DNA of 64,000 nt from Rhizobium phaseoli (GCF_003985125.1 NZ_ML133581.1:62001-126000), one strand, 5' to 3'. Counted from the stretch's first letter, positions 7,727 to 16,305 are shown. Notes: generated by a model from the sequence alone, not told the origin. Numbers and translations: made by a program.

Positions 7727-8854
7727 ATGCAATTTGCGCCGCAACAAGATGAAGCCCTGAAGGCCGTTTCGAAATGGCTGAACGAAGGGCGCTCGCCGCT
7801 CTTTCGCCTGTTCGGCTATGCCGGAACGGGCAAGACGACGCTTGCCCGGCATTTCGCCGAGAATGTCGACGGCGATGTCCTGTTTGCCGCCTTTACCGGC
7901 AAGGCCGCGCAGGTGCTGCGCTCGCGCGGCGCCTCCAACGCCAAGACGATCCATTCGCTGATCTACCGCCCGCGCGGCGAAGAAGCGGTGGAGGATGAGG
8001 AGACCGGCAAGACTTCGATCGCGCCGATGTTTTCGATCAACCGGCAAAGCCCGGTCGCGAAAGCCGCGCTGATCATCGTCGACGAATGCTCGATGGTCGA
8101 CGAGGCGCTCGGCAAGGACCTGATGAGCTTCGGCACGCCGATCCTGGTGCTCGGCGATCCCGGCCAGCTGCCGCCGGTCTCGGGCGGCGGTTACTTCACC
8201 AATCAGGAGCCGGATTACCTCCTGACCGATATCCACCGCCAGGCGCGCGACAATCCGATCATCAAGCTCGCCATGCAGGTGCGCGAAGGCAATGAGGTGA
8301 TGTACGGCGACTACGGCACCGCCAAGGTGATCTCGAAGAACGAGGTGACGCAGCAGCTGGTGCTCGATGCCGACCAGGTGCTCGTTGGCACCAACAGGAC
8401 GCGGCGGCGCTACAATCAGCGTCTGCGCGAGCTGAAGGGTTTTAACGCCGATTATCCGCAGACCGGCGACAAGCTCGTCTGCCTCCGGAACGACCCGGCC
8501 AAGGGCCTGCTGAACGGCTCGCTCTGGCAGGTGATGACCTCGTCGAAGGAAACGACGAAGCCCGGCATCAACCTCCTCGTCCGCCCCGAAGACGACGACA
8601 TGGATCGGGGAGCGGCCAAGATCAAGCTTCTGAAGCAGGCCTTCGAGGATGTCGAAGGCGAGATCCCGTGGAACACCCGCAAGCGTTATGACGAGTTCGA
8701 CTACGGCTACGCCCTGACCGTTCACAAGGCGCAGGGCTCGCAGTGGAACGACGTCGTGCTCTTCGACGAGAGCTGGGCCTTTCGCGATACGCGCGAGCGT
8801 TGGCTTTATACCGCGATCACGCGCGCGGCGGAGACGCTGACGATCGTTCGCTGA
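7727..8854 (+). CDS. RecD/Dda-like superfamily 1 DNA helicase
   Basis: 375 residues with SF1B motifs in order: Walker A FGYAGTGKTTLARH (I), FAAFTGKAAQVL (Ia), IIVDECSMVD (II), ILVLGDPGQLPPV (III), TDIHRQARDNPII (IV), YALTVHKAQGSQWNDVV (V) and RWLYTAITRAAETL (VI). This matches short stand-alone helicases annotated as ATP-dependent exonuclease-like or Dda-like. It lacks the N-terminal domain of full-length RecD2. It probably acts in replication or repair on ssDNA. No operon partner is evident. Confidence 0.9.
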   Translation: MQFAPQQDEALKAVSKWLNEGRSPLFRLFGYAGTGKTTLARHFAENVDGDVLFAAFTGKAAQVLRSRGASNAKTIHSLIYRPRGEEAVEDEETGKTSIAPMFSINRQSPVAKAALIIVDECSMVDEALGKDLMSFGTPILVLGDPGQLPPVSGGGYFTNQEPDYLLTDIHRQARDNPIIKLAMQVREGNEVMYGDYGTAKVISKNEVTQQLVLDADQVLVGTNRTRRRYNQRLRELKGFNADYPQTGDKLVCLRNDPAKGLLNGSLWQVMTSSKETTKPGINLLVRPEDDDMDRGAAKIKLLKQAFEDVEGEIPWNTRKRYDEFDYGYALTVHKAQGSQWNDVVLFDESWAFRDTRERWLYTAITRAAETLTIVR

Positions 8855-8904
8855 ACCCGGTTTCGGCGGGGAAGGGGACGGTGGCGGCCGTCGCCTGGCA
8901 GGCG

Positions 8905-9597
8905 TCAGGCTTGCACGATCCCGAGCAGGACAGCCTTGGCGATCGCTTGAAAGCGGTTGTTGGCGCGGAACTTCAGGATGATTCCGGCTTCGAGATCCCT
9001 CGTCTCGTCGTGTTTCAGATCGAGCGCTCGAGCGATGCGCTGGGTGGAATAGCCTTCCGCCATCAGTTCCAGGCAACGTCTTTCCTGCGAGGTCAGACTG
9101 GAGTTATCCTGGTTGTCGTTGAGCGGCTGCGTCTCGACGCTGCCGTCGTAATCGAGAAGATCGCCGACCTGCTGGAGCTGGCGGTGCAGCGTCGACATCT
9201 CCGCCGTCAGTTCGCGCCGGCGCACCTGGAGGGCCTCGCGGAACATTGCCTCGGCTCTTTCCTGCGAATCGGCTTTGCAGAGCTCGTCCATCAATTCCTG
9301 GATCACGGCAATCGGCATGCCCGTCTCGCGGCAGACGGTGATGACAGCCATGCGCATCACGTCGTCCTGGCCGTAGACCCGCATCAGGCCGATGCGGCTG
9401 GCCGAAATCAATCCCTTCTCTTCGTAGAAATGCAGCGTCCTGTGCGTAACGCCGAATGCGTTGGCCATATCGGCAATGGGCACCGGACCCTCCGGCAGAT
9501 CCGGCGGCAGCGCGGCCGAAGGCAGGAACCGGTATTTCGACCGGGCCTCCGAAGCGAAACCGGCGGCAGCAAACAGGCGTTTGGAACCGTCTGGCAT
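8905..9597 (-). CDS. MerR-type regulator fused to a C-terminal LuxR-type helix-turn-helix
   Basis: 230 residues from the ATG at 9597, chosen because AGGAGG lies just upstream. The MerR winged helix (VPIADMANAFGVTHRTLHFY, then YGQDDVMRMAVITVCRETGM) spans about 38-105. A coiled-coil segment follows at 113-148. A second DNA-binding domain of GerE/LuxR type (SLTSQERRCLELMAEGYSTQ, then IARALDL and ending with RFQAIAKAVLLGIVQA) spans 167-228. In ordinary MerR proteins the part after the coil is the effector site. Here a second HTH takes that place and no ligand domain is visible. Target unknown; an inverted repeat 120 bp upstream may be its operator. Confidence 0.85.
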   Translation of the reverse strand: MPDGSKRLFAAAGFASEARSKYRFLPSAALPPDLPEGPVPIADMANAFGVTHRTLHFYEEKGLISASRIGLMRVYGQDDVMRMAVITVCRETGMPIAVIQELMDELCKADSQERAEAMFREALQVRRRELTAEMSTLHRQLQQVGDLLDYDGSVETQPLNDNQDNSSLTSQERRCLELMAEGYSTQRIARALDLKHDETRDLEAGIILKFRANNRFQAIAKAVLLGIVQA

Positions 9598-10051
9598 GAA
9601 CCCTCCTAGGGCACCTTGTTGCACCTCATGCGGATTTGCCAGTTGCTTCCCGGGCGCGGCGAGTGGGGTTTCCTCTAGGCGGTCTTTTCGGTGGGAAAGA
9701 AGCAGTACGCGGCCTACGTTTACGCGACACGATGTCCACGTTATGCGTGAACGATCTATTTTAGAAGTGCTAAAAATAATCTCTTTGAAATGGGATAGCA
9801 ACGGAAAGGCATATTTTGCCGGCATGCCTTCTGTGCTGCAGCATAACATGTGCTGCGCCGCCGCATTAGGCGAACGTCTTCGAAGGCGACGGGAACTACT
9901 GTTTGCGGTACGCCTGCCGCCGAAGTCTGGCTGAAATGCTTGGATTTCATCAACGATCGGCATCGGATGCATCTGCGAATCTCGTTGGCCATTGGAGGGC
10001 TCTTGGCTTAAAAGCAGGGCCTCCCGTTTCCGTGACCGATGGATGCCAGCC
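9598..10051. other. Intergenic region upstream of MerR-LuxR and pdxJ
   Basis: About 450 bp with no convincing gene. The centre (about 9750-9900) is visibly more AT-rich than the surroundings. The one clear structure is an inverted repeat, CGTTTACGC (9717-9725) and GCGTGAACG (9745-9753), 8 of 9 paired with a 19-base spacer. I see no tRNA, riboswitch or transposon end. Confidence 0.5.
9717..9753. promoter_or_regulatory. Inverted repeat, possible operator of the MerR-LuxR regulator
   Basis: Arms CGTTTACGC and GCGTGAACG separated by 19 bases lie 120 bp upstream of the MerR-LuxR start. The symmetry suits a dimeric regulator. The assignment to this protein is inference from proximity only. Confidence 0.35.
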
Positions 10052-10804
10052 ATGCCCGCCAAGCTCTCCGTGAACCTCAATGCCGTCGCCATGCTGCGCA
10101 ACCGGCGCGATTTGCCGTGGCCGTGCGTCGAATCGCTCGGGCGAATCGCCCTTGCCGCAGGCGCCAGCGGCCTGACCGTGCATCCGCGCCCCGACCAGCG
10201 TCACATCCGCTTTTCCGACCTGCCGGTCATCCGCAACCTGATCGACGACGAATTTCCGAATGCCGAGTTCAACATCGAAGGTTATCCGACTGCGGAGTTC
10301 CTCGATCTCTGCGCCGGCGCGGCCCCAGAGCAGGTGACGCTGGTGCCCGACGACCCGTCGCAGGCAACCTCCGACCACGGCTGGGATTTCCGCAAGCACC
10401 AGGCGTTCCTGACCGATGTCGTCGCGCGGCTGAAGACGATGGGATGCCGGGTGTCGCTGTTTGCCGACGGCGACGGTGATGCCCAGGCGGTCGAGATCGC
10501 CAAGGCAGTGGGCGCCGATCGGATCGAGCTTTACACCGGCCCCTATGGCGGCTGCTACGACGCGCCGGAACGGGCAGCGCCGATCCTCGAAGCGCTCGGG
10601 AAGACCGCGGATGCAGCGCTCGCCATCGGCCTAGCCGTCAATGCCGGGCACGATCTAACCGTTGCCAACCTGCCGGCGTTGGTGAAGCGCATTCCAGCGC
10701 TTGCCGAAGTCTCGATCGGCCACGGGCTGACGGCTGATGCGCTGGAATATGGCATGGCCGAGACGGTTCGCCGGTTCTGCCGGGCGTGTGGGCAGAAGGT
10801 TTAA
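10052..10804 (+). CDS. pdxJ: Pyridoxine 5'-phosphate synthase
   Basis: 250 residues. PdxJ condenses 1-deoxyxylulose 5-phosphate with 3-amino-2-oxopropyl phosphate to form pyridoxine 5'-phosphate, the last step of the DXP-dependent vitamin B6 route. It is recognised from the conserved N-terminus ([16 protein letters not shown]), [15 protein letters not shown], the catalytic region FNIEGYP, and [10 protein letters not shown] plus NAGHDLT and [11 protein letters not shown]. Start taken at the ATG giving MPAKLSVN; an upstream TTG would add 20 non-family residues. It stands alone here. Confidence 0.93.
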   Translation: MPAKLSVNLNAVAMLRNRRDLPWPCVESLGRIALAAGASGLTVHPRPDQRHIRFSDLPVIRNLIDDEFPNAEFNIEGYPTAEFLDLCAGAAPEQVTLVPDDPSQATSDHGWDFRKHQAFLTDVVARLKTMGCRVSLFADGDGDAQAVEIAKAVGADRIELYTGPYGGCYDAPERAAPILEALGKTADAALAIGLAVNAGHDLTVANLPALVKRIPALAEVSIGHGLTADALEYGMAETVRRFCRACGQKV

Positions 10805-10854
10805 GGACGCAATTGGTCGTCAAGGGGGGTGACCTAACACGGCTCCCAATTGAG

Positions 10855-11760
10855 TTAGTGCCCGCCAGTTCCAGCCGACGTTAAAGCGGCCCTGTGCGCC
10901 ACGAAGAACTCCTTCAGCGGCTGCGGCTGCCTGCCAGTCAGCTTGGTGAAGTCTTCGGTGACGATGTCGAAATTGCCGGCGCGGATGTTGGCGTCGGCGG
11001 AGACCAGCATGTCGGCGACGAAGCCGGGGAGGCCGGCGCCGCGCATGCCCTGGCCAAGCTGTTCGTCATTGACGTCGGCCACTTCGAGTGGCTTGCCTGA
11101 TGCTTCGGAGACGATGGCCGCGATCTCGCGGTTGTTCAGCGACACCGCGCCGGTCAGCGTGTAGGTGGCGCTCTCGGATGTGCCGGCGGCGAGCGCTGCG
11201 GCAATCGCCAGGGCGCAGTCGTCGCGCGAGATGGTCGCGACCTTGCCGGCGCCGGTGGCGCTGTACCATTTGCCGCCCTGCAGGTTGTGCGGCATGCCAT
11301 GCAGATAATTGTCGTGATACCAGGCGTCGCGGATGATCGTGTAGACGATGCCGCTCGCCTTGATGGCGTTTTCAGTGCCGAGATGGTCAGGCGCGAAGGT
11401 GACCAGCGAATTGTCCGGCGCCGGCATCGAGGTGTAGGCGATATGCTTGACGTCAGCCTTGGCGGCAGCGGCAACGGCGGCCTTGTGCTGGGCGAGGCGC
11501 TTGCCGGGGGTATCGAGCGCATCGGTGCTGATGATCAGCAGGCGGTCGATGCCGGCGAAAGCCTGCTCCAGGCCGGCCGCGTCATCGAAATCGGCCTTGC
11601 AGGTGAGAACGCCCTTGCTTGCGAACTCGGCGAGTTTTTCCGGGCTGCGTGTCGCCGCGACGATTTTGCCGGGGGCGACCTTGTAGGTCTCGATAAGGTG
11701 ATGGATGACACGCTGGCCGAGCTGCCCGGCAGCGCCGGTGACCAGGATGGTTTCGCTCAT
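10855..11760 (-). CDS. NmrA-like NAD(P)H:quinone oxidoreductase (QorB/YtfG type)
   Basis: 301 residues from the ATG at 11760. Atypical short-chain fold with ILVTGAAGQLGQ as the NAD(P)-binding glycine motif (residues 5-16). The residues GIDRLLIISTDALDTPGKR and the later DAWYHDNYLHGMPHNLQGGK match the QorB/YtfG family of quinone reductases. It is divergent from an HxlR regulator, the same arrangement as ytfG/ytfH in E. coli and qor2/qorR in Corynebacterium. It probably protects against quinones or electrophiles and is induced through that regulator. Confidence 0.88.
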   Translation of the reverse strand: MSETILVTGAAGQLGQRVIHHLIETYKVAPGKIVAATRSPEKLAEFASKGVLTCKADFDDAAGLEQAFAGIDRLLIISTDALDTPGKRLAQHKAAVAAAAKADVKHIAYTSMPAPDNSLVTFAPDHLGTENAIKASGIVYTIIRDAWYHDNYLHGMPHNLQGGKWYSATGAGKVATISRDDCALAIAAALAAGTSESATYTLTGAVSLNNREIAAIVSEASGKPLEVADVNDEQLGQGMRGAGLPGFVADMLVSADANIRAGNFDIVTEDFTKLTGRQPQPLKEFFVAHRAALTSAGTGGH

Positions 11761-11789
11761 GGATCGTTCCTTCTGCGTCGTGCAAGGTG

Positions 11790-11804
11790 GTCTCAAAAAG
11801 AGAC
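11790..11804. promoter_or_regulatory. Dyad GTCTC-N5-GAGAC, candidate HxlR/QorR operator
   Basis: Perfect 5-bp arms around AAAAA, 30 bp upstream of the quinone reductase start in the divergent intergenic region. HxlR/DUF24 operators such as that of YodB are short dyads around an A/T tract, which this fits. Confidence 0.5.
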
Positions 11805-11883
11805 TAACGCTAGAATAGGAATTGACTTCACCGTGTAAAGGAGGCAGCTTTTCGGCTGTAAGTTACCAAAAGGGAACCGAGAG

Positions 11884-12300
11884 ATGAGCGGCGCAGTCCT
11901 CAGTCTGAAAAACAGGATGCCGGGGGCGCGGCGCGAGATCGACCTTGCTGGCCTCGATTTTTCCAATTGTCCGGTCCGGGACATGATGCAGCAGATCGGC
12001 GGCAAATGGTCGACGCTGCTGCTCGAGGTGCTGGCGGCCGAGCCGCGCCGCTTCGGAGAACTCAGGCGGATGCTTCCCGATATTTCGCAGCGCATGCTGA
12101 CGCAGACGCTGCGTGATCTGCAGAGGGACGGTTATATCGCCCGCGAGGTCTTCCCGACCAAGCCGCCGAGCGTCGAATATTCGATGACCGATCTCGGCCG
12201 TTCGCTCTATCAGCCGCTGTCGCAGCTGTTGAACTGGGCGGAAGCGAACCATGATGCGGTACGCGCCGCCCGTTCGCGTTTCGATTCCGGCGAAGGCTAA
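11884..12300 (+). CDS. HxlR-family (DUF24) redox-type transcriptional regulator
   Basis: 138 residues with the HxlR core: NCPVRDMMQQIGGKWSTLLL, RRFGELRRMLPDISQRMLTQ and EYSMTDLGRSLYQPL. The N-terminal Cys (C29, in NCPV) is the residue that senses quinones or disulfide stress in the YodB/QorR group. It is divergent from the QorB-like reductase, its probable target. It ends three bases before the convergent MFS gene. Confidence 0.9.
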   Translation: MSGAVLSLKNRMPGARREIDLAGLDFSNCPVRDMMQQIGGKWSTLLLEVLAAEPRRFGELRRMLPDISQRMLTQTLRDLQRDGYIAREVFPTKPPSVEYSMTDLGRSLYQPLSQLLNWAEANHDAVRAARSRFDSGEG

Positions 12301-12302
12301 GC

Positions 12303-13511
12303 TTACCTGCTGCGCCCTTCCGTCAGGAACAGCAGGAAGGCGAGCGCCGGGAAGGCGAAGCCGATCCAGGCGGTCATCGACCAGCCGCCGGTGGCATAGG
12401 CCCAGCCGCCGAGTCCCGAGCCGATCGCGCCACCGGTAAAGAAGGTGGCCATGAAGAGGCCGTTCAAGCGGCTGCGATGTTCCGGGTTTAGGCCATAGAT
12501 GGCGCGCTGGCCGCAGACGAGATTGGTGGTGACGCCGAAATCGAGCATGATCGCCGCCACCGTCAGCAGGATCAGGGCGGTGAGCGAGCCGTCGGCGGCG
12601 AAATGGCTAATCAGGAAGGACGCCATGCCGAGCAGCATGGCGATCGTCGAGGCGACCTTCGTCATGCCGCGGTCGGCAAGCCGGCCGGCAATCGGCGAGG
12701 CGATGGCGCCTGAAGCACCGGCAAGTGCGAAGAGGGCGATACCGTTCTGCGTCAGGCCGAAGGCCGGGCTTGCAAGCAGCAGCGGCGTCGTCGTCCAGAA
12801 CAGGCTGAAGGCGCCGAACATGCCGGCCTGGTAGAGGGCGCGGCGCTGCAGCACGCGCGAGGTCAATGCCAGATGCGCCATGGAGGCAAGCAGCTCGCCG
12901 TAGCCGAGCTTCGTCTTCGGCACGCGGACCGGCAGGTTGGCGCGCAGGACGATGGCGAGCACGATCATCAATGCCGCAGTGATGTAGTAGACCATGTGCC
13001 AGGACGACGCCTCGGCGAGAAAGCTCGCGAAGGGGCGGGCGAGCATGATGCCGCAGAGCAGGCCGCTCATGACGTTGCCGACGACCTGGCCGCGCGTCGC
13101 ATCCGGCGCCATGTTGGCGGCGAAGGGCACGAGCACCTGGACGGCGACCGAGGCAAGGCCGATCGACAGCGAGGCGGTGAGGAACATGGCCGGCGTCGAA
13201 GACAGCGCAGCGCCGATCAGGGCGAACGCGGAGACGGAAATCAGCAGCAGCACCAGGCGGCGATTTTCGGTGAGGTCGCCGAGCGGCACGATCAGCAGCA
13301 GGCCGAGGCCATAACCGATCTGCGTCAGCGTGACGATCAGGCCGGTGGCGGCCGGCGTGAAGCCGAGATCAGCGCTGATCGGGCCGGCCAGCGGCTGGCC
13401 ATAATAGAGATTGGCGGCCACCAGCCCGCAGGCGGCGGCGAACAGGAAGGTGAGCCAGGGGGATAGCGCTCGGGGAATGGCATTATCCGGCGTAGTGGCT
13501 GAAATGCTCAT
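12303..13511 (-). CDS. MFS transporter (probable drug/metabolite efflux)
   Basis: 402 residues and about 12 membrane helices. The N-terminal MFS signature is GYGLGLLLIVPLGDLTENRR, and the second half carries IASPIAGRLADRGMTK. Start at the ATG at 13511. An upstream in-frame extension would add 36 hydrophilic residues of non-family type. It lies 120 bp downstream of a TetR gene on the same strand and is probably co-transcribed with it or repressed by it. Substrate not predictable. Confidence 0.88.
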   Translation of the reverse strand: MSISATTPDNAIPRALSPWLTFLFAAACGLVAANLYYGQPLAGPISADLGFTPAATGLIVTLTQIGYGLGLLLIVPLGDLTENRRLVLLLISVSAFALIGAALSSTPAMFLTASLSIGLASVAVQVLVPFAANMAPDATRGQVVGNVMSGLLCGIMLARPFASFLAEASSWHMVYYITAALMIVLAIVLRANLPVRVPKTKLGYGELLASMAHLALTSRVLQRRALYQAGMFGAFSLFWTTTPLLLASPAFGLTQNGIALFALAGASGAIASPIAGRLADRGMTKVASTIAMLLGMASFLISHFAADGSLTALILLTVAAIMLDFGVTTNLVCGQRAIYGLNPEHRSRLNGLFMATFFTGGAIGSGLGGWAYATGGWSMTAWIGFAFPALAFLLFLTEGRSR

Positions 13512-13631
13512 CAGAAACTCCGGTATGATTGAAAGGATTTGTCGCAAATCGTCTTGCCGCCGGCCACCTGTTTCCTGCAGCGGCGTGGTGGAGTGCGTGA
13601 CTCCGGGAGTGCCGAGCACTCCGGGCGAGTG

Positions 13632-14249
13632 TCATGTCACCAGTTTCATCGCGGCTTCGGCGGTGGCCGCCATTTCTTCGCCGCTGCGGCCCGTCTTGCC
13701 GATGACGCGCATGCCCTTGGTGAGGCAGAGCAGCGCCAGCGATGTGGCGGAGACTTCGACATCCGAAGGAATCGAGCCGTCGGCCTGGCCGAGACGGATC
13801 AGGTCGGCCAGAAGCACCTCATCAGTCATGAAGGCGGTGGCGACGCGTTCGGCCGCCTCCTCGTCGAAGAGAGCGAGGTCGCCGGCGCTGCCGACGACCA
13901 GGCAGCCCTGCCTGCCGATTTCACCGTGGGACGAGCCGGCAAAGAAGGTGATCAGTGCGTGGAGCTTGTCGCGGCCGGTCTCGACGCTTGCGAGTTCGGC
14001 GTCGAGCAGGCCGCGGCGCACGGCGCGGTAACGATCGAAGGCGGCGAGGAAGATGCCGCGCTTATCGCCGAAGGCCTTGTAGACACTGCCGGCGGCAAGG
14101 CCCATGGCTTCGGTGAGCTCGCTGATCGAAGCGGCGTGGTAGCCGCGCTTGGAAAAGACGCGCAGGGCGGCATCGAGTGCAGCCTCCGTGTCGAATTCCC
14201 GCGGGCGGCCGCGGCTTCGGGTCTTCTCGTGAAGGGTCGTTGCGTTCAT
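13632..14249 (-). CDS. TetR-family transcriptional repressor
   Basis: 205 residues. The N-terminal HTH is RPREFDTEAALDAALRVFSK, then TEAMGLAAGSVYKAFGDKRG. The C-terminal ligand domain is of the TetR_C group with the motif GCLVVGSAGDLALFDEEAAE. The palindrome AACGATCGTT lies 17 bp upstream of the start and is the probable autoregulatory operator. The downstream MFS gene is the likely regulated function. Confidence 0.9.
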   Translation of the reverse strand: MNATTLHEKTRSRGRPREFDTEAALDAALRVFSKRGYHAASISELTEAMGLAAGSVYKAFGDKRGIFLAAFDRYRAVRRGLLDAELASVETGRDKLHALITFFAGSSHGEIGRQGCLVVGSAGDLALFDEEAAERVATAFMTDEVLLADLIRLGQADGSIPSDVEVSATSLALLCLTKGMRVIGKTGRSGEEMAATAEAAMKLVT

Positions 14250-14263
14250 GCTTGCCTAATTAG

Positions 14264-14278
14264 GGAACGATCGTTTCC
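14264..14278. promoter_or_regulatory. TetR operator candidate
   Basis: The perfect 10-bp palindrome AACGATCGTT (14266-14275), flanked as GGAACGATCGTTTCC, sits immediately upstream of the TetR start. It is a short, centrally symmetric site typical of TetR autoregulation. Confidence 0.55.
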
Positions 14279-14308
14279 AAATCAAGCGAATTTTTGCGAC
14301 GCAGAAAT

Positions 14309-15226
14309 TCAAAGATCAAGCACCCAGGTCTGGCCGTTGGCCTCCGGCCCGAACATCCTATGTCTCTCCTCGGAGACAAGGCGGAAGCCAGCCTTGATAT
14401 AGATGGCGCGGGCGGTCTCAAGCATGTCGTTGGTCCAGAGCGAAAGCTCGCGGTAACCCTTCTGCCCGCAGAAGCGGATGCATTCATCGACCAGCAGCTT
14501 GCCGAGCCCGAGGCCGCGGGCTGATTTGTCGACATAGAGCAGCCGTAGCTTGGCGATGCCATCGCCGCCATTGGTGACGAGGACCGAGCCGACATTGATG
14601 CCGCCACGTTCGGCGATCCAGCAGTATTCCATGGTGGGATCGAAATTGGCGAGGAATTTGCCGGCGACCTCGGCGACCAGCGCCTCGAAGCGCAGGTCCC
14701 AGCCATATTCCTCGGCATAGAAGCGGCCTTGGCTCTGAACGATCCAGCCGATGTCGCCGGCGCGGTGGGGGCGGATGATGGCGGGTGTCGGCTTGGTCGC
14801 CGGGTCGAGCAGCGCGCGGATCGTGTCCATGGCCGAGACGACGGCCTGTGGCTCGCCGGTGGCGAGCATGTCGAAACGGGCGGCGATCTGCGCATTGGCG
14901 CGCCGGCCGAGTTCCTCGAACTCTCTGCGTCCCCGATCGGTGACAGCGATGATCTGGCTGCGCAGATCGGCCGGATCGGGGCTGGTTTCGATCAGCCCTT
15001 CGGCGCGGAAACGCTTGAGGATGCGGCTGAGATAGGCGGGATCGAGATGCAGGTCGCGGACAAGAGTGGCGGCGCTGATGCCCTGATGCGAGCCGATCTC
15101 GAAGAGGATGCGGGCATCCGTCAGCGTATAGGGCGAGTCGAGATAGGCCTTGTTCAGCAGGCCGAGGAAATTCGTGTAGAAGCGGTTGAAATCGCGGGCG
15201 GTTTCGATGAGGGCGATATCGGACAT
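14309..15226 (-). CDS. MarR-type regulator fused to GNAT acetyltransferase
   Basis: 305 residues. Residues 1-140 are a MarR winged helix (FYTNFLGLLNKAYLDSPYTL, then LDPAYLSRILKRFRAEGLIE). Residues 155-305 are a GNAT domain with the acetyl-CoA loop SARGLGLGKLLVDECIRF and the C-terminal ARAIYIKAGFRL. This bifunctional architecture is known in proteobacteria; the acetylation substrate is generally unknown. The 16-bp palindrome ATCTCCGGATGGAGAT lies over its ribosome site and again beside its promoter, so it probably represses itself. Confidence 0.9.
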   Translation of the reverse strand: MSDIALIETARDFNRFYTNFLGLLNKAYLDSPYTLTDARILFEIGSHQGISAATLVRDLHLDPAYLSRILKRFRAEGLIETSPDPADLRSQIIAVTDRGRREFEELGRRANAQIAARFDMLATGEPQAVVSAMDTIRALLDPATKPTPAIIRPHRAGDIGWIVQSQGRFYAEEYGWDLRFEALVAEVAGKFLANFDPTMEYCWIAERGGINVGSVLVTNGGDGIAKLRLLYVDKSARGLGLGKLLVDECIRFCGQKGYRELSLWTNDMLETARAIYIKAGFRLVSEERHRMFGPEANGQTWVLDL

Positions 15227-15230
15227 GGCA

Positions 15231-15246
15231 ATCTCCGGATGGAGAT
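15231..15246. promoter_or_regulatory. Palindrome copy 1 (MarR-type operator candidate) over the ribosome site
   Basis: ATCTCC-GGAT-GGAGAT directly precedes the MarR-GNAT start and contains its Shine-Dalgarno (GGAGA). An identical copy lies at 15394-15409. Confidence 0.5.
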
Positions 15247-15279
15247 CTCACCACCGCTGAAAAGGCTCGCTCCTCGCTC

Positions 15280-15360
15280 GGCGTCATCCTCGGCCTTGTG
15301 CCGAGGATCTGCTGCCCTATTGAATGGAGGCAGATGCTCGGGACAAGCCCGAGCATGACG
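15280..15360. repeat. Palindromic intergenic repeat with two hairpin arms
   Basis: Two inverted arms of about 31 bp, CGTCATCCTCGGCCTTGTGC... (from 15282) and the reverse complement CGTCATGCTCGGGCTTGTCC... (from 15360). They are alike at nearly all positions, and each can fold on itself (CCTCGG/CCGAGG and GCTCGG/CCGAGC). This is the form of the short mobile palindromes common in rhizobia. It sits between the two copies of the MarR-type palindrome, within the probable 5' UTR of the MarR-GNAT gene. Confidence 0.65.
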
Positions 15361-15393
15361 GAAGGAGGGGTGACCGTCTGACAGGCGGACGAC

Positions 15394-15439
15394 ATCTCCG
15401 GATGGAGATATTTGTCATCCATTTAGTGGACTGAGTCAA
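15394..15439 (-). promoter_or_regulatory. Promoter and palindrome copy 2 for MarR-GNAT
   Basis: On the minus strand TTGACT (15439-15434) can act as -35, with a weak -10 (ACAAAT, near 15411-15416). The palindrome ATCTCCGGATGGAGAT (15394-15409) lies just downstream, at the expected transcription start. Confidence 0.5.
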
Positions 15440-15455
15440 GTAAATCGGAGCGCCC

Positions 15456-16175
15456 TCAAGCAGCCTCTTCCGTTTCCTCTTCCTCGCCGCCGAGCGAAAA
15501 TTCGACGGCCGCCCGGGCATGGATCGTGGTGGTGTCGAAGCCCGGCAGCGGCAGGCGGTCGGGATCGAGGATCAGGCAGATCTCGGTGCAGCCGAGGATG
15601 ATGCTGTCGGCGCCGTTCTCGACGGCGCGGTCGATGATGTCGATCAGCTTTTCGCGCGAACGGTCATGCACCCTGCCGGCGCAGAGCTCGTTGAAGATGA
15701 TGTCGTGCACGGTGGTGCGGTCGGCGGCCTCCGGCACCATGATGTCGAGACCGAGGCTCTTCATCCGCTCGGCGTAGAAGCCGTGCTCCATCGTGTAGCG
15801 CGTGGCGAGCAAGAGCGGGCGCTTGCGGCCGGCGGCATGCAGTGATTTCGCCGTCTCGTCGATGATATGGATCAGCGGCACGGAGACCTTGGCGGCGACT
15901 TCATCGGCGATCAGGTGCATGGTGTTGGTGCAGATCAGGATGCAGCCGGCGCCGGCCGCCTGGAGGCGCTCCGCCACATCGCCGAGGCGGCGGGCAGCTC
16001 CAGCCCAGTCGCCGGCTTTCTGAAGAGCGACGATTTCCTCGAAATTGACCGAATGCAGGATGAGTTCGGCTGAGGCAAGGCCGCTCCTGCGGGCACGCAC
16101 CATCTCGTTGACGAGGCGGTAATAGACCGCAGAACTTTCGAAACTCATGCCGCCGATCAGGCCGATCGTTTCCAT
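15456..16175 (-). CDS. Aspartate/glutamate racemase family protein
   Basis: 239 residues from the ATG at 16175. The N-terminal signature is TIGLIGGMSFESSAVYYRLV. The two catalytic Cys motifs are CILICTNTMH (first half) and SIILGCTEICLIL (second half), so the racemase site is complete. The family converts L- and D-aspartate (or Glu) in a PLP-independent way. It is divergent from an AsnC regulator that probably controls it. A longer upstream frame is open but has no family similarity. Confidence 0.9.
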   Translation of the reverse strand: METIGLIGGMSFESSAVYYRLVNEMVRARRSGLASAELILHSVNFEEIVALQKAGDWAGAARRLGDVAERLQAAGAGCILICTNTMHLIADEVAAKVSVPLIHIIDETAKSLHAAGRKRPLLLATRYTMEHGFYAERMKSLGLDIMVPEAADRTTVHDIIFNELCAGRVHDRSREKLIDIIDRAVENGADSIILGCTEICLILDPDRLPLPGFDTTTIHARAAVEFSLGGEEEETEEAA

Positions 16176-16271
16176 CTCTTCATGCTCCCATGCTTCGAGT
16201 TTCGAAAATGATGCCGCAATGCCGGCGCGGCGTGTTTGCGTTGTTTGTTCTTTGCGAGCAATATGTGGTAC

Positions 16272-16305
16272 GATTTTGCGCGGTTTGGCGAAATCGCGCA
16301 AAATC
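16272..16305. promoter_or_regulatory. Inverted repeat, AsnC/Lrp operator candidate
   Basis: Perfect 11-bp arms GATTTTGCGCG (16272-16282) and CGCGCAAAATC (16295-16305) with a 12-base spacer. They lie in the divergent region between the racemase and AsnC genes, 25 bp before the AsnC start. Confidence 0.6.

Noticed and set aside
9598-10051. Hidden small gene in the AT-richer intergenic region
   Set aside because: The short open frames there have neither a good ribosome site nor recognisable protein character.
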